Source: Delftia sp. PS-11
GTDB taxonomy: Bacteria > Pseudomonadota > Gammaproteobacteria > Burkholderiales > Burkholderiaceae_C
Assembly (NCBI RefSeq): GCF_029870285.1
Contig: NZ_JACSYA010000001.1
Location: forward strand, 124,001-188,000
Direction: 5' to 3'
Length of the DNA: 64,000 nt
Shown here: positions 7,570 to 15,220 of the stretch, one piece after another
Layout: each line of letters begins with the position of its first letter
Position numbering within the stretch: the first letter of the stretch is position 1
Notes under the pieces: generated by a model
Database searches by the model: none
The model's input: only the letters and a program-made list of their open reading frames with translations
Told to the model about the DNA's origin: nothing
Made by a program: the position numbers and the translations under genes

Positions 7570-9210
7570 TCATGCGGCCAGCCTGTGCGGCCCTTGAGGG
7601 GCAGCAAGTGCGGGTTCAGACCCCGGCTCTGCCTGCGCCGGCACAGGCATGGCACCGGCCTGCGCCAGCTTGAACACAGACACCACCTCGGACAGGCGCC
7701 TGGCCTGGTCCTGCATGGCCATGGCCGCCGCGCTCGACTCCTCCACCAGCGCCGCGTTCTGTTGCGTCATCTGATCGAGCTGGGTCACCGCCTGGTTGAC
7801 CTGCCCAATGCCATCGCGCTGCTCGCCCGAGGCGGCCGTGATCTCGCCGATCAGATCGCTGACACGGCGCACGCTGGCCACGATCTCCTCCATGCTGCGC
7901 CCGGCCTGCTCCACCTGCTGCGACCCCGTGTTCACGTTGTCCACGCTGGTCGTGATCAGCAGCTTGATTTCCTTGGCCGCATCGGCGCTGCGCTGCGCCA
8001 GCGAGCGCACCTCGGAGGCCACCACGGCAAAGCCCCGGCCCTGCTCGCCCGCGCGGGCCGCTTCCACTGCGGCATTCAGCGCCAGGATGTTGGTCTGGAA
8101 GGCAATCGAGTCGATCACGCCGATGATGTCGGCAATCCTGCGGCTGCTGTCCGTGATCTGCTGCATGCTCTGCACCACCTGCCCCACCACTTTGCCGCCT
8201 TCCTCGGCCGCATGCGCAGCGGTGGCCGCCAGCTGATTGGCCTGGCGCGCCGTATCGGCCGACTGGGTCACGGTGGAGGTAAGCTGCTCCATGCTGGCAG
8301 CCGTCTGCTGCAGGTTAGATGCCGTCTGCTCGGTGCGCGCCGACAGGTCCTTGCTGCCGCTGGCAATTTCACTGGAGGCGGTGGACACGGACTCCACGCC
8401 CGTGCGCACCTCGCCCACCACGCTGCGCAGGCGTGCGGCCATGCCGTCGAGCGAGCGCAGCAAATGGCCCAGCTCATCGCCGCGGTCGGTGCGCACAGAG
8501 CGCGTCAGATCGCCTGCCGCAATGCCGTCGGCCAGCGTCACGGCCTCATCCAGAGGACGGGTGATCGAGCGGGTGACCCAGACCCCCATCACGACAGCCA
8601 GCAGCATAGTCAGCGCCAGCCCGCCGACCTCCAGCACAAAGGTCCGGTCTCTCAGTTCATCGGAATGCGCCAGGCGCTGCGCCAGCAAATCGCGCTCGGC
8701 CGAGGCAAAGTCCGTCTGCTCCTTGCGAAAGTCATCCATGATGGCTTTGGCGCGCCCCTTCCTGAAGGCATCAAGGAAGTCCTGCATCGGCACCGTCCCT
8801 GCATCGACCGCACGGCGCATGGACAGCAGATCCCGCTCCAGCGCCACAAACGCCTGCTGCACGGCCTGCAGCGCATCCAGGCGCCTTTGCTGCACCGGAT
8901 TGTCCTGCGTCAACTCCTTGAGCTTCGACCAGGTCTGCCCGAAGTGCTGCAGCCCCTGCTCCCAGGGCTGCAGGAATGCCTCCTCCCCGGACAGCAGGTA
9001 GCCCCGCACGCCCGTCTCCATGTCCACCATGCTCAGCAGCAGCTGATCGGCATGCTGCAGCACACTGAAGGTGTGATGGTTCCAGGCCTGCGCCTGCTTG
9101 ATCTGCTTCTGGCTGTCCATCGCCACCAGAGTCACCGCCAGAAAAATGGCGATCACTCCGGCAAACGACAGCGCCAGGCGCCGCGCCAGCGGCCCGTCGG
9201 AAATTCGCAT
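7570..9210 (-). CDS. Methyl-accepting chemotaxis protein with CHASE3-type sensor
   Basis: A 546-residue receptor: TM1 (about 11-30), a CHASE3-like helical periplasmic sensor (about 32-185) with the typical METGVRGYLLSGEEAFL segment, TM2 (about 190-210), HAMP, then the signalling domain with the conserved tip ([16 protein letters not shown]). ATG 9210 is preceded by GGGAGAGG, an excellent ribosome binding site; longer in-frame starts upstream lack one. Unlike its neighbour it has no xWxxF tail and ends PHRLAA, so it probably depends on other receptors for efficient adaptation. A 184-bp gap separates it from the downstream receptor gene. Confidence 0.93.
   Translation of the reverse strand: MRISDGPLARRLALSFAGVIAIFLAVTLVAMDSQKQIKQAQAWNHHTFSVLQHADQLLLSMVDMETGVRGYLLSGEEAFLQPWEQGLQHFGQTWSKLKELTQDNPVQQRRLDALQAVQQAFVALERDLLSMRRAVDAGTVPMQDFLDAFRKGRAKAIMDDFRKEQTDFASAERDLLAQRLAHSDELRDRTFVLEVGGLALTMLLAVVMGVWVTRSITRPLDEAVTLADGIAAGDLTRSVRTDRGDELGHLLRSLDGMAARLRSVVGEVRTGVESVSTASSEIASGSKDLSARTEQTASNLQQTAASMEQLTSTVTQSADTARQANQLAATAAHAAEEGGKVVGQVVQSMQQITDSSRRIADIIGVIDSIAFQTNILALNAAVEAARAGEQGRGFAVVASEVRSLAQRSADAAKEIKLLITTSVDNVNTGSQQVEQAGRSMEEIVASVRRVSDLIGEITAASGEQRDGIGQVNQAVTQLDQMTQQNAALVEESSAAAMAMQDQARRLSEVVSVFKLAQAGAMPVPAQAEPGSEPALAAPQGPHRLAA
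7672..8574 (-). repeat. Copy B of the ~900-bp MCP signalling-module repeat
   Basis: Direct-repeat partner of 5853-6755, gap-free and highly similar. A shorter part of the same conserved core recurs in the third receptor around 11367-11485. Confidence 0.9.
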
Positions 9211-9411
9211 GAGACCTCTCCCTTGTGAAATACAAAAACTATCGAAAATCAAAATTGAAAGATAAAAACAATCAGAAACCAAAGATACAAATTAATAAAT
9301 AAGACCAGTCTGATTTTTTGCCGTTCAGCTTTGGCCGGCATCCTCCGGGCTCAGGGAACATCCCTGCCATGCCAGCGGACAGGGTCAGCGCCTGCCACCT
9401 ACAATCAGACC
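9211..9411. other. AT-rich divergent intergenic region
   Basis: About 100 bp from 9225 to 9320 are strongly AT-rich compared with the rest of the window, between the CHASE3 receptor and the rnm gene. It probably carries the receptor promoter. I looked for a flagellar sigma-28 box and found no convincing match. Confidence 0.5.
9400..9405 (+). promoter_or_regulatory. -10-like TACAAT 6 nt before rnm
   Basis: TACAAT then CAGACC then GTG 9412. CGGACA lies 18 nt upstream as a fair -35 (four of six matches to TTGACA). The spacing predicts a leaderless transcript starting at the GTG. Confidence 0.5.
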
Positions 9412-10275
9412 GTGCCCAAGACCTACCTGAACGCCGATCTGCACAGCCACTCCGTCATATCCGATGGGACGCTGACGCCAGAACAGCTGGCCGAGCGCGC
9501 CGCGACCCGGGGCGTACAGCTGTGGTCCCTGACCGACCATGACGAGATCGGCGGCCAGCACCGTGCCGCCGCTGCGGCGCGGGCCCATGGGATCGACTAC
9601 CTGACGGGCACGGAAATCTCGGTGAGCTTTGCCGGCACCACGGTGCACATCGTGGGACTGGGCTTCGACGCCGATGCGCCGCAGCTGGCCGAAGGACTGC
9701 ACGCCACGCGCGGCGGCCGGGGACCGCGTGCGCGGGAGATGGCGCGCCAGCTGGAGCTGGCCGGCATCCAGGGCAGCTATGAAGGCGCACTGCGCTTCGC
9801 AGGCAACCCCGAGCTGATTTCGCGCACGCATTTCGCACGCTTTCTCGTGGAGTCCAGGTACTGCCGCGACACCTCGGAAGTCTTCAGGCGCTACCTCACC
9901 GAAGGCCATCCCGGCTACGTGCCCCACACCTGGGCACGCCTGTCCGACGCCGTGCGCTGGATCACGCAGGCAGGCGGCGTCGCGGTCATTGCCCACCCTG
10001 CACGCTATGGGCTGACCGCCAACGAGGAATATGCGCTGTTCTCCGAGTTCAAGGCCCATGGCGGGCAGGCCGTGGAAGTGGTCACTGGCAGCCACCGGCC
10101 CAGCGAATACGCCATCTACGCAGACATGGCGCAGGAATTCGGCCTGGCGGCTTCGCGGGGCAGCGATTTCCACAGTCCCCAGGAGTCGCATACCGACCTG
10201 GGCGATCTGCCCTACCTGCCAGGCCAGCTGACGCCCGTGTGGGAACTTCTGGGCCCGCGCATCCAGCAGGCCTGA
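9412..10275 (+). CDS. rnm: PHP-domain phosphoesterase, RNase AM / 3',5'-nucleoside bisphosphate phosphatase family
   Basis: A 287-residue metal-dependent phosphoesterase. PHP motifs: NADLHSHSVISDG at the N-terminus (metal-binding His), SLTDHDEIGG, GTEIS, IAHPARYG and RGSDFHSP near the C-terminus. Members of this family (E. coli YciV/TrpH) are 5'-3' exonucleases maturing rRNA 5' ends and can hydrolyse nucleoside 3',5'-bisphosphates. GTG 9412 gives the family N-terminus; the frame is open to ATG 9331 but that extension has no family resemblance. The neighbour yciO, 28 bp downstream, is also its neighbour in E. coli, supporting orthology. Confidence 0.88.
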   Translation: MPKTYLNADLHSHSVISDGTLTPEQLAERAATRGVQLWSLTDHDEIGGQHRAAAAARAHGIDYLTGTEISVSFAGTTVHIVGLGFDADAPQLAEGLHATRGGRGPRAREMARQLELAGIQGSYEGALRFAGNPELISRTHFARFLVESRYCRDTSEVFRRYLTEGHPGYVPHTWARLSDAVRWITQAGGVAVIAHPARYGLTANEEYALFSEFKAHGGQAVEVVTGSHRPSEYAIYADMAQEFGLAASRGSDFHSPQESHTDLGDLPYLPGQLTPVWELLGPRIQQA

Positions 10276-10303
10276 GCACCGGCACTGCTTTCAGAAAGAC
10301 AAC

Positions 10304-10948
10304 ATGGTCCTACGCTTCGAAGCCCACCCCGACAACCCCCAGCCCCGGCTGATCAAGCAGGCCGCAGAGATGCTGCGCCAGGGCGCCATCCTCGCGATTC
10401 CCACCGATTCGAGCTATGCACTGGTCTGCCACCTGGATGACCGGCCCGCTGTCGAAAGGCTGCGGCGCATCCGCCAGATCAATGACAAGCACCACCTGAC
10501 GCTGCTGTGCCGCGACCTGTCGCAGCTGTCGAGCTACGCGCGCGTGGACAACCGCCAGTACCGGCTGCTCAAGCTGGCCACGCCAGGACCCTACACCTTC
10601 ATCCTGGAAGCCTCCAAGGAAGTGCCCAAGCGCCTGAGCCACCCCTCGCGCAAGACCATCGGCCTGCGTGTTCCCGACCGCAAGGGCACGCAGCTGCTGC
10701 TGGAGCAGCTGGGCGAGCCCCTGATCGCCACTACGCTGATTGCACCGGGCGATACCGAGCCTCTGCACGATGCCGACGAGATCATCGAACGCTTCGCCCA
10801 CGATCTGGACGCCGTGGTCGATGCGGGCGCATGCCCCTCCGAGCCGACCACGGTGATCGATCTTGTGCCTATGTCCGCAGGCCACCCGCCCACCGTAGTG
10901 CGCCAGGGTCGGGGCAGCCTGCAGGCCCTGGGGCTGGAGGTGGGCTAG
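10304..10948 (+). CDS. yciO: YciO, Sua5/YrdC-family protein
   Basis: A 214-residue YrdC-fold protein: [37 protein letters not shown] and the strand ending GRGSLQALG. The family includes the threonylcarbamoyl-AMP synthases for tRNA t6A37, but YciO itself is a paralogue whose physiological substrate is unsettled. It follows rnm in the same orientation and is likely co-transcribed with it. Its TAG stop overlaps the stop of the convergent chemotaxis receptor in the sequence CTAG. Confidence 0.88.
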   Translation: MVLRFEAHPDNPQPRLIKQAAEMLRQGAILAIPTDSSYALVCHLDDRPAVERLRRIRQINDKHHLTLLCRDLSQLSSYARVDNRQYRLLKLATPGPYTFILEASKEVPKRLSHPSRKTIGLRVPDRKGTQLLLEQLGEPLIATTLIAPGDTEPLHDADEIIERFAHDLDAVVDAGACPSEPTTVIDLVPMSAGHPPTVVRQGRGSLQALGLEVG

Positions 10949-12201
10949 CGCATGGCCGGCAGGGCCGCACGCGCAGCCTGCTGCGGCCTGGCGAACGCCT
11001 GAGACATGGCAGTAGACATGGCAGGATGCGCCGGCTCGTCATCGTCGAGCTTGAAGGCTCCCACCGCCTGCTGCAGTTCATGGGCTCGCTGATTGAGGGC
11101 CGATGCCGCCTGCGTGGCCTGCAGGACCAGGGCCGCGTTCTCCTGCGTGGCATGGTCCATGTGGCCCACGGCGACATTGACCTGGGCAATGCCCTGGCTC
11201 TGCTCGTTGAGCGCCTGCGAGATTTCACCCAGCAGGCCAGTGACCTTGCCTACTGCGCCCACGATCTCCTGCATGGTGGCGCCTGCCTGACCGACCAGAC
11301 CTGCGCCGCTTTCCACCTGGCGCACGCTGGCCGTGATCAATTCCCTGATCTGCTTGGCTGCCTCGGCGCTGCGCTGCGCCAGCGAGCGCACCTCGGAGGC
11401 CACCACGGCGAAGCCCCGGCCCTGCTCGCCCGCGCGGGCCGCTTCCACGGCGGCATTCAGCGCCAGGATGTTGGTCTGGAAGGCGATGCCCTCAATGACC
11501 TGGATGATGTCCACAATCTGGCGCGAACTGCCGCTGATGGCGTCCATGGTCTGCACCACCTCGCCGACCACAGCCCCGCCGCGCTGGGCCGTTGCCGAGG
11601 CATCGACCGCCAGAGAACTGGCCGAATGCGCACGGCCTGCATTCTGGCGCACGGTGGCCGTGAGTTGCTCCATGCTGGCAGCCGTCTGCGCCAGCGCGCT
11701 GACCTGCGAGTCCGTGCGGCGCGACAGGTCGGCATTGCCGGCATCGATCTCTCCGGCGGACACGCTGATGGAGTCCGTGGACTGCTTGATGCGCCCGACC
11801 AGCTCGGTCAGGGTGTCTTCCATGGTGCCCAGAGCGCTCAGCAGGCGCCCGAAGTCACCCTGCAGCTCGGTGGAAAATTCCTTGCTCAGATCGCCAGCGG
11901 CGACCGTCTCGGCAATCAGGATGGCCTGCCGCAGCGGCTCCACGATGCCGCGCCGCAGGCTGAACCATGCCACCAGGGCCAGGCAGCACACCAACCCGCC
12001 CAGCACCAGCACCCACCAGCGCGCCTGCTCCAGCGCCTGCTGCACCACGGCGGCAGAGCTGCCGGCATCCACCGCCTGCCGGGCCTGTCCCAGTGAGAAC
12101 ACCGTGGTGGCCATCATCGTGAACACCAGCAGATTGATGCCTCCGAACGCGATCACCAGACGCCAGCCGATCGGCAACCTTCCCAGACCCAGTACACCCA
12201 C
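10945..12201 (-). CDS. Methyl-accepting chemotaxis protein with minimal periplasmic loop
   Basis: A 418-residue receptor. TM1 (about 13-36) and TM2 (about 61-81) enclose only about 25 periplasmic residues, so no classical ligand domain fits there. HAMP and the signalling domain follow, with [18 protein letters not shown] at the tip. Such receptors usually sense via the membrane, HAMP or a partner protein (inference). The start is GTG 12201 with AAGGGG six bases upstream. There is no C-terminal xWxxF tail; the protein ends RAALPAMR. It overlaps yciO by four bases at the stops. Confidence 0.88.
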   Translation of the reverse strand: MGVLGLGRLPIGWRLVIAFGGINLLVFTMMATTVFSLGQARQAVDAGSSAAVVQQALEQARWWVLVLGGLVCCLALVAWFSLRRGIVEPLRQAILIAETVAAGDLSKEFSTELQGDFGRLLSALGTMEDTLTELVGRIKQSTDSISVSAGEIDAGNADLSRRTDSQVSALAQTAASMEQLTATVRQNAGRAHSASSLAVDASATAQRGGAVVGEVVQTMDAISGSSRQIVDIIQVIEGIAFQTNILALNAAVEAARAGEQGRGFAVVASEVRSLAQRSAEAAKQIRELITASVRQVESGAGLVGQAGATMQEIVGAVGKVTGLLGEISQALNEQSQGIAQVNVAVGHMDHATQENAALVLQATQAASALNQRAHELQQAVGAFKLDDDEPAHPAMSTAMSQAFARPQQAARAALPAMR

Positions 12202-12354
12202 ATTCCACCCCTTGTGCGAATGGCCCGTGGGCCTTTCAATAATGGATTTTCATTTTGCAGCATGGGCCAGGCATTGCCAACGTGTGGAAACCTCTATGGG
12301 CGATGTGCCGCCTGTCCGTCTGCAGACTGGCCGGCAAGGGCTCGCGGCGTCTGA

Positions 12355-12360
12355 GACAAT
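12355..12360 (+). promoter_or_regulatory. -10-like GACAAT 7 nt before the site-2 protease
   Basis: GACAAT, seven bases, then GTG 12368. The alternative ATG 12359 would lie inside this hexamer, which favours the GTG. No -35 is obvious. Confidence 0.4.
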
Positions 12361-12367
12361 GCCCGGC

Positions 12368-13036
12368 GTGGACATCTCCAACCTCATCCAAACCGTACTC
12401 ATCTACGCCCTGCCCGTGCTCTTTGCGATCACGGTGCACGAGGCTGCTCACGGCTACGCCGCGCGCCACTTCGGCGACAACACGGCGGCCATGATGGGGC
12501 GCATCACGCTCAACCCCGTCAAGCACATCGACCCTGTCGGCACCATCCTGATGCCGCTGCTGCTGTACTTCGTCACCTCGGGGGCCTTCCTGTTCGGCTA
12601 TGCCAAGCCCGTGCCCGTGCGCTTCGATCAGTTGCGCCATCCCAAGCGCGACATGATCTGGGTGGCGCTGGCAGGCCCGGCCTCGAACTTCGCGCAGGCG
12701 CTGCTGTGGGCCATTTTGCTGGTGGTCCTGGTCGCCGCTGGCCTGAGCGAGCGCTTCTTCCTGGAGATGTGCCGCGCCGGCATCCTGGTCAATCTGGTGA
12801 TGTGGGCCTTCAATCTGTTCCCCCTGCCGCCCCTGGATGGCGGACGCATCCTCGTGGGCCTGCTGCCCTGGCGCCAGGCCCAGTGGGTGGCCCGCCTGGA
12901 ACCCTGGGGCTTTTTCATCGTCATGGGCCTAGTCGTCGCAGGCGTGATCGGCAGCCTGTGGCTGCGACCGCTGATGGACCTGGGCTATGCCGTGATCGAT
13001 GCTGCGCTGACCCCGCTGATCACACTCCTGCGCTGA
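12368..13036 (+). CDS. Site-2 protease family (M50) membrane metalloprotease
   Basis: A 222-residue polytopic protein. The zinc-binding HEAAH motif (TVHEAAHGYAARHFGD) lies in the first membrane segment, about residues 22-36. A second motif NLFPLPPLDGGRIL supplies the third zinc ligand, around residue 155-168. About five to six hydrophobic segments are present and no PDZ domain, so this is the small Rip/SpoIVFB-type branch rather than RseP. GTG 12368 gives the homologous N-terminus (V/M)DISNLIQT. The substrate is unknown. trpS follows 66 bp downstream, a neighbour pair common in betaproteobacteria. Confidence 0.88.
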   Translation: MDISNLIQTVLIYALPVLFAITVHEAAHGYAARHFGDNTAAMMGRITLNPVKHIDPVGTILMPLLLYFVTSGAFLFGYAKPVPVRFDQLRHPKRDMIWVALAGPASNFAQALLWAILLVVLVAAGLSERFFLEMCRAGILVNLVMWAFNLFPLPPLDGGRILVGLLPWRQAQWVARLEPWGFFIVMGLVVAGVIGSLWLRPLMDLGYAVIDAALTPLITLLR

Positions 13037-13102
13037 GGCGCCGGCGACCGGCCGGCTGCCCTGGCAGTGTCTTTTCCCTTTCCCTCTGTTGCAGTTTTCC
13101 CC

Positions 13103-14413
13103 ATGAGCACAACGCGCTTTCTCACCGGCATCACCCCCAGCGGCACACCGCACCTGGGCAACTACGCGGGCATGCTGCGTCCGGCCATCGCCGCCAGCCG
13201 CTCGCGCGAGGTGGAGAATTTCTACTTCCTGGCGGACTACCACGCGCTGATCAAGTGCCAGGACCCGGCACGCGTACAGCGCTCGACCATCGAGATTGCC
13301 GCCAGCTGGCTGGCAGCGGGGCTCGATCCCGCGCATGTGACCTTCTACCGCCAGTCGGATATCCCCGAAATCCCCGAGCTGTGCTGGTTTCTGACCTGCG
13401 TCACAGGCAAGGGCCTGCTCAACCGCGCCCATGCCTACAAGGCCGCCGTGGACAAGAACCAGGCATCGGGCAGCGAGCCCGATGACGGTGTGACCGCCGG
13501 CCTGTTCATGTACCCCGTGCTCATGGGTGCCGACATCCTGGCCTTCAACGCCCACAAAGTACCCGTGGGCCGCGATCAGGTCCAGCACATCGAGATGGCG
13601 CGCGACATGGCGTCGAGCTTCAACCACATCTATGGCGCCGAATTCTTCACGCTGCCCGAAGCCCAGGTCGAAGACAACGTGGCCACGCTGCCCGGCCTCG
13701 ACGGCCGCAAGATGAGCAAAAGCTACAACAACACCATCCCGCTGTTCGCACCGCGCGAGCAGTTGCGCAAGCTCATCGGCTCCATTGCCACCGACTCACG
13801 CGCACCGGGAGAGCCCAAGGAGGTCGAAGGCTCCGCGCTGTTCCAGATCTACCAGGGCTTTGCCAGCGAGCAGGAAACCCAGGCCCTGCGCGCAGCCTAC
13901 GCCGAGGGCATCGCCTGGGGCGAGGCCAAGCAGCTGCTGTTCGAGCGGATCGACCGTGAACTCGCCCCCATGCGCGAGCGCTATGAGCACCTGGTCGCCC
14001 ACCCTGCTGAGCTCGAAGAGATACTGCAGGCCGGTGCTGCCAAGGCCCGCCGGCTGACCACGCCCCTGCTGCGCGAGCTGCGCAGCGCCGTCGGCCTGCG
14101 CAACCTGGCCCAGGCGCCGGTGGCTGCCAAGGCCAAGGCTGCCAAACAGGCACTGCCCCAGTTCAAGCAGTACCGCGAAGCAGACGGCCGCTTTTATTTC
14201 AAGCTGGTGGCTGCCGACGGCACGCTGCTGCTGCAAAGCCTGGGCTTCGATGCGCCCAAAGACGCTGGCCAGGCCATTGGCAGGCTGCAGCGCGAAGGCG
14301 AGGCAGCGCTGGCCGAACTGCTGCCACGCCTGCAGCCCCTGGACAGCGCTGCGCAAGCCCGTGCGCTGCAGGCACTGCAGCAGCTGCGCGAAGCAGCTGA
14401 AGCGCAAGGATGA
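13103..14413 (+). CDS. trpS: Tryptophanyl-tRNA synthetase with C-terminal extension
   Basis: Class I aminoacyl-tRNA synthetase charging tRNA-Trp. The protein has 436 residues against about 330-340 for E. coli TrpS. Class I signatures: TGITPSGTPHLGNYAG (HIGH-like) near the N-terminus and KMSKS at GLDGRKMSKSYNN. After an Ala/Lys-rich linker (about 345-358), an extra module of about 75 residues begins PQFKQYREADGRFYFKL. This looks like the YegP/DUF1508 type of small domain. Start ATG 13103. The extension is known in related betaproteobacteria as far as I recall; its role is not known. Confidence 0.95.
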   Translation: MSTTRFLTGITPSGTPHLGNYAGMLRPAIAASRSREVENFYFLADYHALIKCQDPARVQRSTIEIAASWLAAGLDPAHVTFYRQSDIPEIPELCWFLTCVTGKGLLNRAHAYKAAVDKNQASGSEPDDGVTAGLFMYPVLMGADILAFNAHKVPVGRDQVQHIEMARDMASSFNHIYGAEFFTLPEAQVEDNVATLPGLDGRKMSKSYNNTIPLFAPREQLRKLIGSIATDSRAPGEPKEVEGSALFQIYQGFASEQETQALRAAYAEGIAWGEAKQLLFERIDRELAPMRERYEHLVAHPAELEEILQAGAAKARRLTTPLLRELRSAVGLRNLAQAPVAAKAKAAKQALPQFKQYREADGRFYFKLVAADGTLLLQSLGFDAPKDAGQAIGRLQREGEAALAELLPRLQPLDSAAQARALQALQQLREAAEAQG

Positions 14414-14503
14414 GCCGCATCAGCACGGCTGATGCCAGGGCGGGCGGCATGGCCCGCAAATACGGTGCCAGACCGCCTGGCGCCCGCGTGAAAGGACACA
14501 GGG

Positions 14504-15220
14504 ATGCGTATCGCCGCACTGGACGATGACCCGCTGCAACTGCAGATGCTGCGCCAGGTCGCGCAAGAGGCCGGACACAGCTGCCATACCTACCTCCACG
14601 GCTCGGCTCTGCAACAGGAGCTGCGCCGTGAAAGCTTCGATCTGCTGATCGTGGACTGGCATCTGCCCGACATGGAGGGCACACAGCTCGTGCGCTGGCT
14701 GCGCGCCAACGTCAGCAAGGAGCTGCCGGTGCTCATCATCACCCACCGCAGCGAGGAGCCCGACATCGTCGAAGGCCTGGCCTGCGGCGCCGACGACTTC
14801 ATGGTCAAGCCCGTGCGCCAGGGTGAGTTGCGCGCCCGCATGGCTGCACTGCTTCGCCGCGCCTATCCGGCAAGCGCCCATCACCAGCTCACCTTCGGCC
14901 CCTACCGCTTTGTGCCCGCCAGCAATGGCCTGGAATTCCATGGCCAGCCCGTCGAGCTGACGCACCGCGAATACATGCTCGCGCTCACGCTGTTCCAGAA
15001 CCAGGGCCGCCTGCTGTCGCGCGACTACCTGCGGGAAGCTGTCTGGGGACATAACGCAGAAGTCCAGTCGCGCTCGCTGGACACGCACATCTCGCGCCTG
15101 CGCAGCCTGCTGAACCTGCGCGCAGGCCAGCCTTATGCCATCAGCGCCGTCTATGGCTACGGCTACCGCCTGGACATACCGGACACCACACCGCCTGCGG
15201 CCCACAACGAAGCATCATGA
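14504..15220 (+). CDS. OmpR/PhoB-family response regulator
   Basis: A 238-residue two-component regulator. The receiver domain has acidic residues at LDDDP (7-9), phosphoacceptor Asp51 in LLIVDWHLPD and Lys102 in FMVKPV. A winged-helix DNA-binding domain follows (about 135-225: LTHREYMLALTLFQNQGRLLSRDYL ... YGYGYRLD split by a short insert). It is the first gene of a three-gene set: the FecR/LysM gene starts inside its stop (ATGA), and a CHASE2 histidine kinase follows. Its targets are unknown; autoregulation of this operon is likely but unproven. Confidence 0.9.
   Translation: MRIAALDDDPLQLQMLRQVAQEAGHSCHTYLHGSALQQELRRESFDLLIVDWHLPDMEGTQLVRWLRANVSKELPVLIITHRSEEPDIVEGLACGADDFMVKPVRQGELRARMAALLRRAYPASAHHQLTFGPYRFVPASNGLEFHGQPVELTHREYMLALTLFQNQGRLLSRDYLREAVWGHNAEVQSRSLDTHISRLRSLLNLRAGQPYAISAVYGYGYRLDIPDTTPPAAHNEAS

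Noticed and set aside
7564..9228. Plus-strand open frame opposite the CHASE3 receptor
   Set aside because: Antisense shadow; the same pseudo-protein recurs opposite the duplicated receptor half, which explains its apparent conservation.
9211..9330. Flagellar sigma-28 promoter for the chemoreceptor
   Set aside because: The AT-rich gap contains CGATAG-like bits but no TAAA with correct spacing to a GCCGATAA-like box.
12359..12367. ATG start for the site-2 protease (three codons upstream of GTG)
   Set aside because: It falls within the -10-like GACAAT; family proteins start at the (M/V)DISN position.
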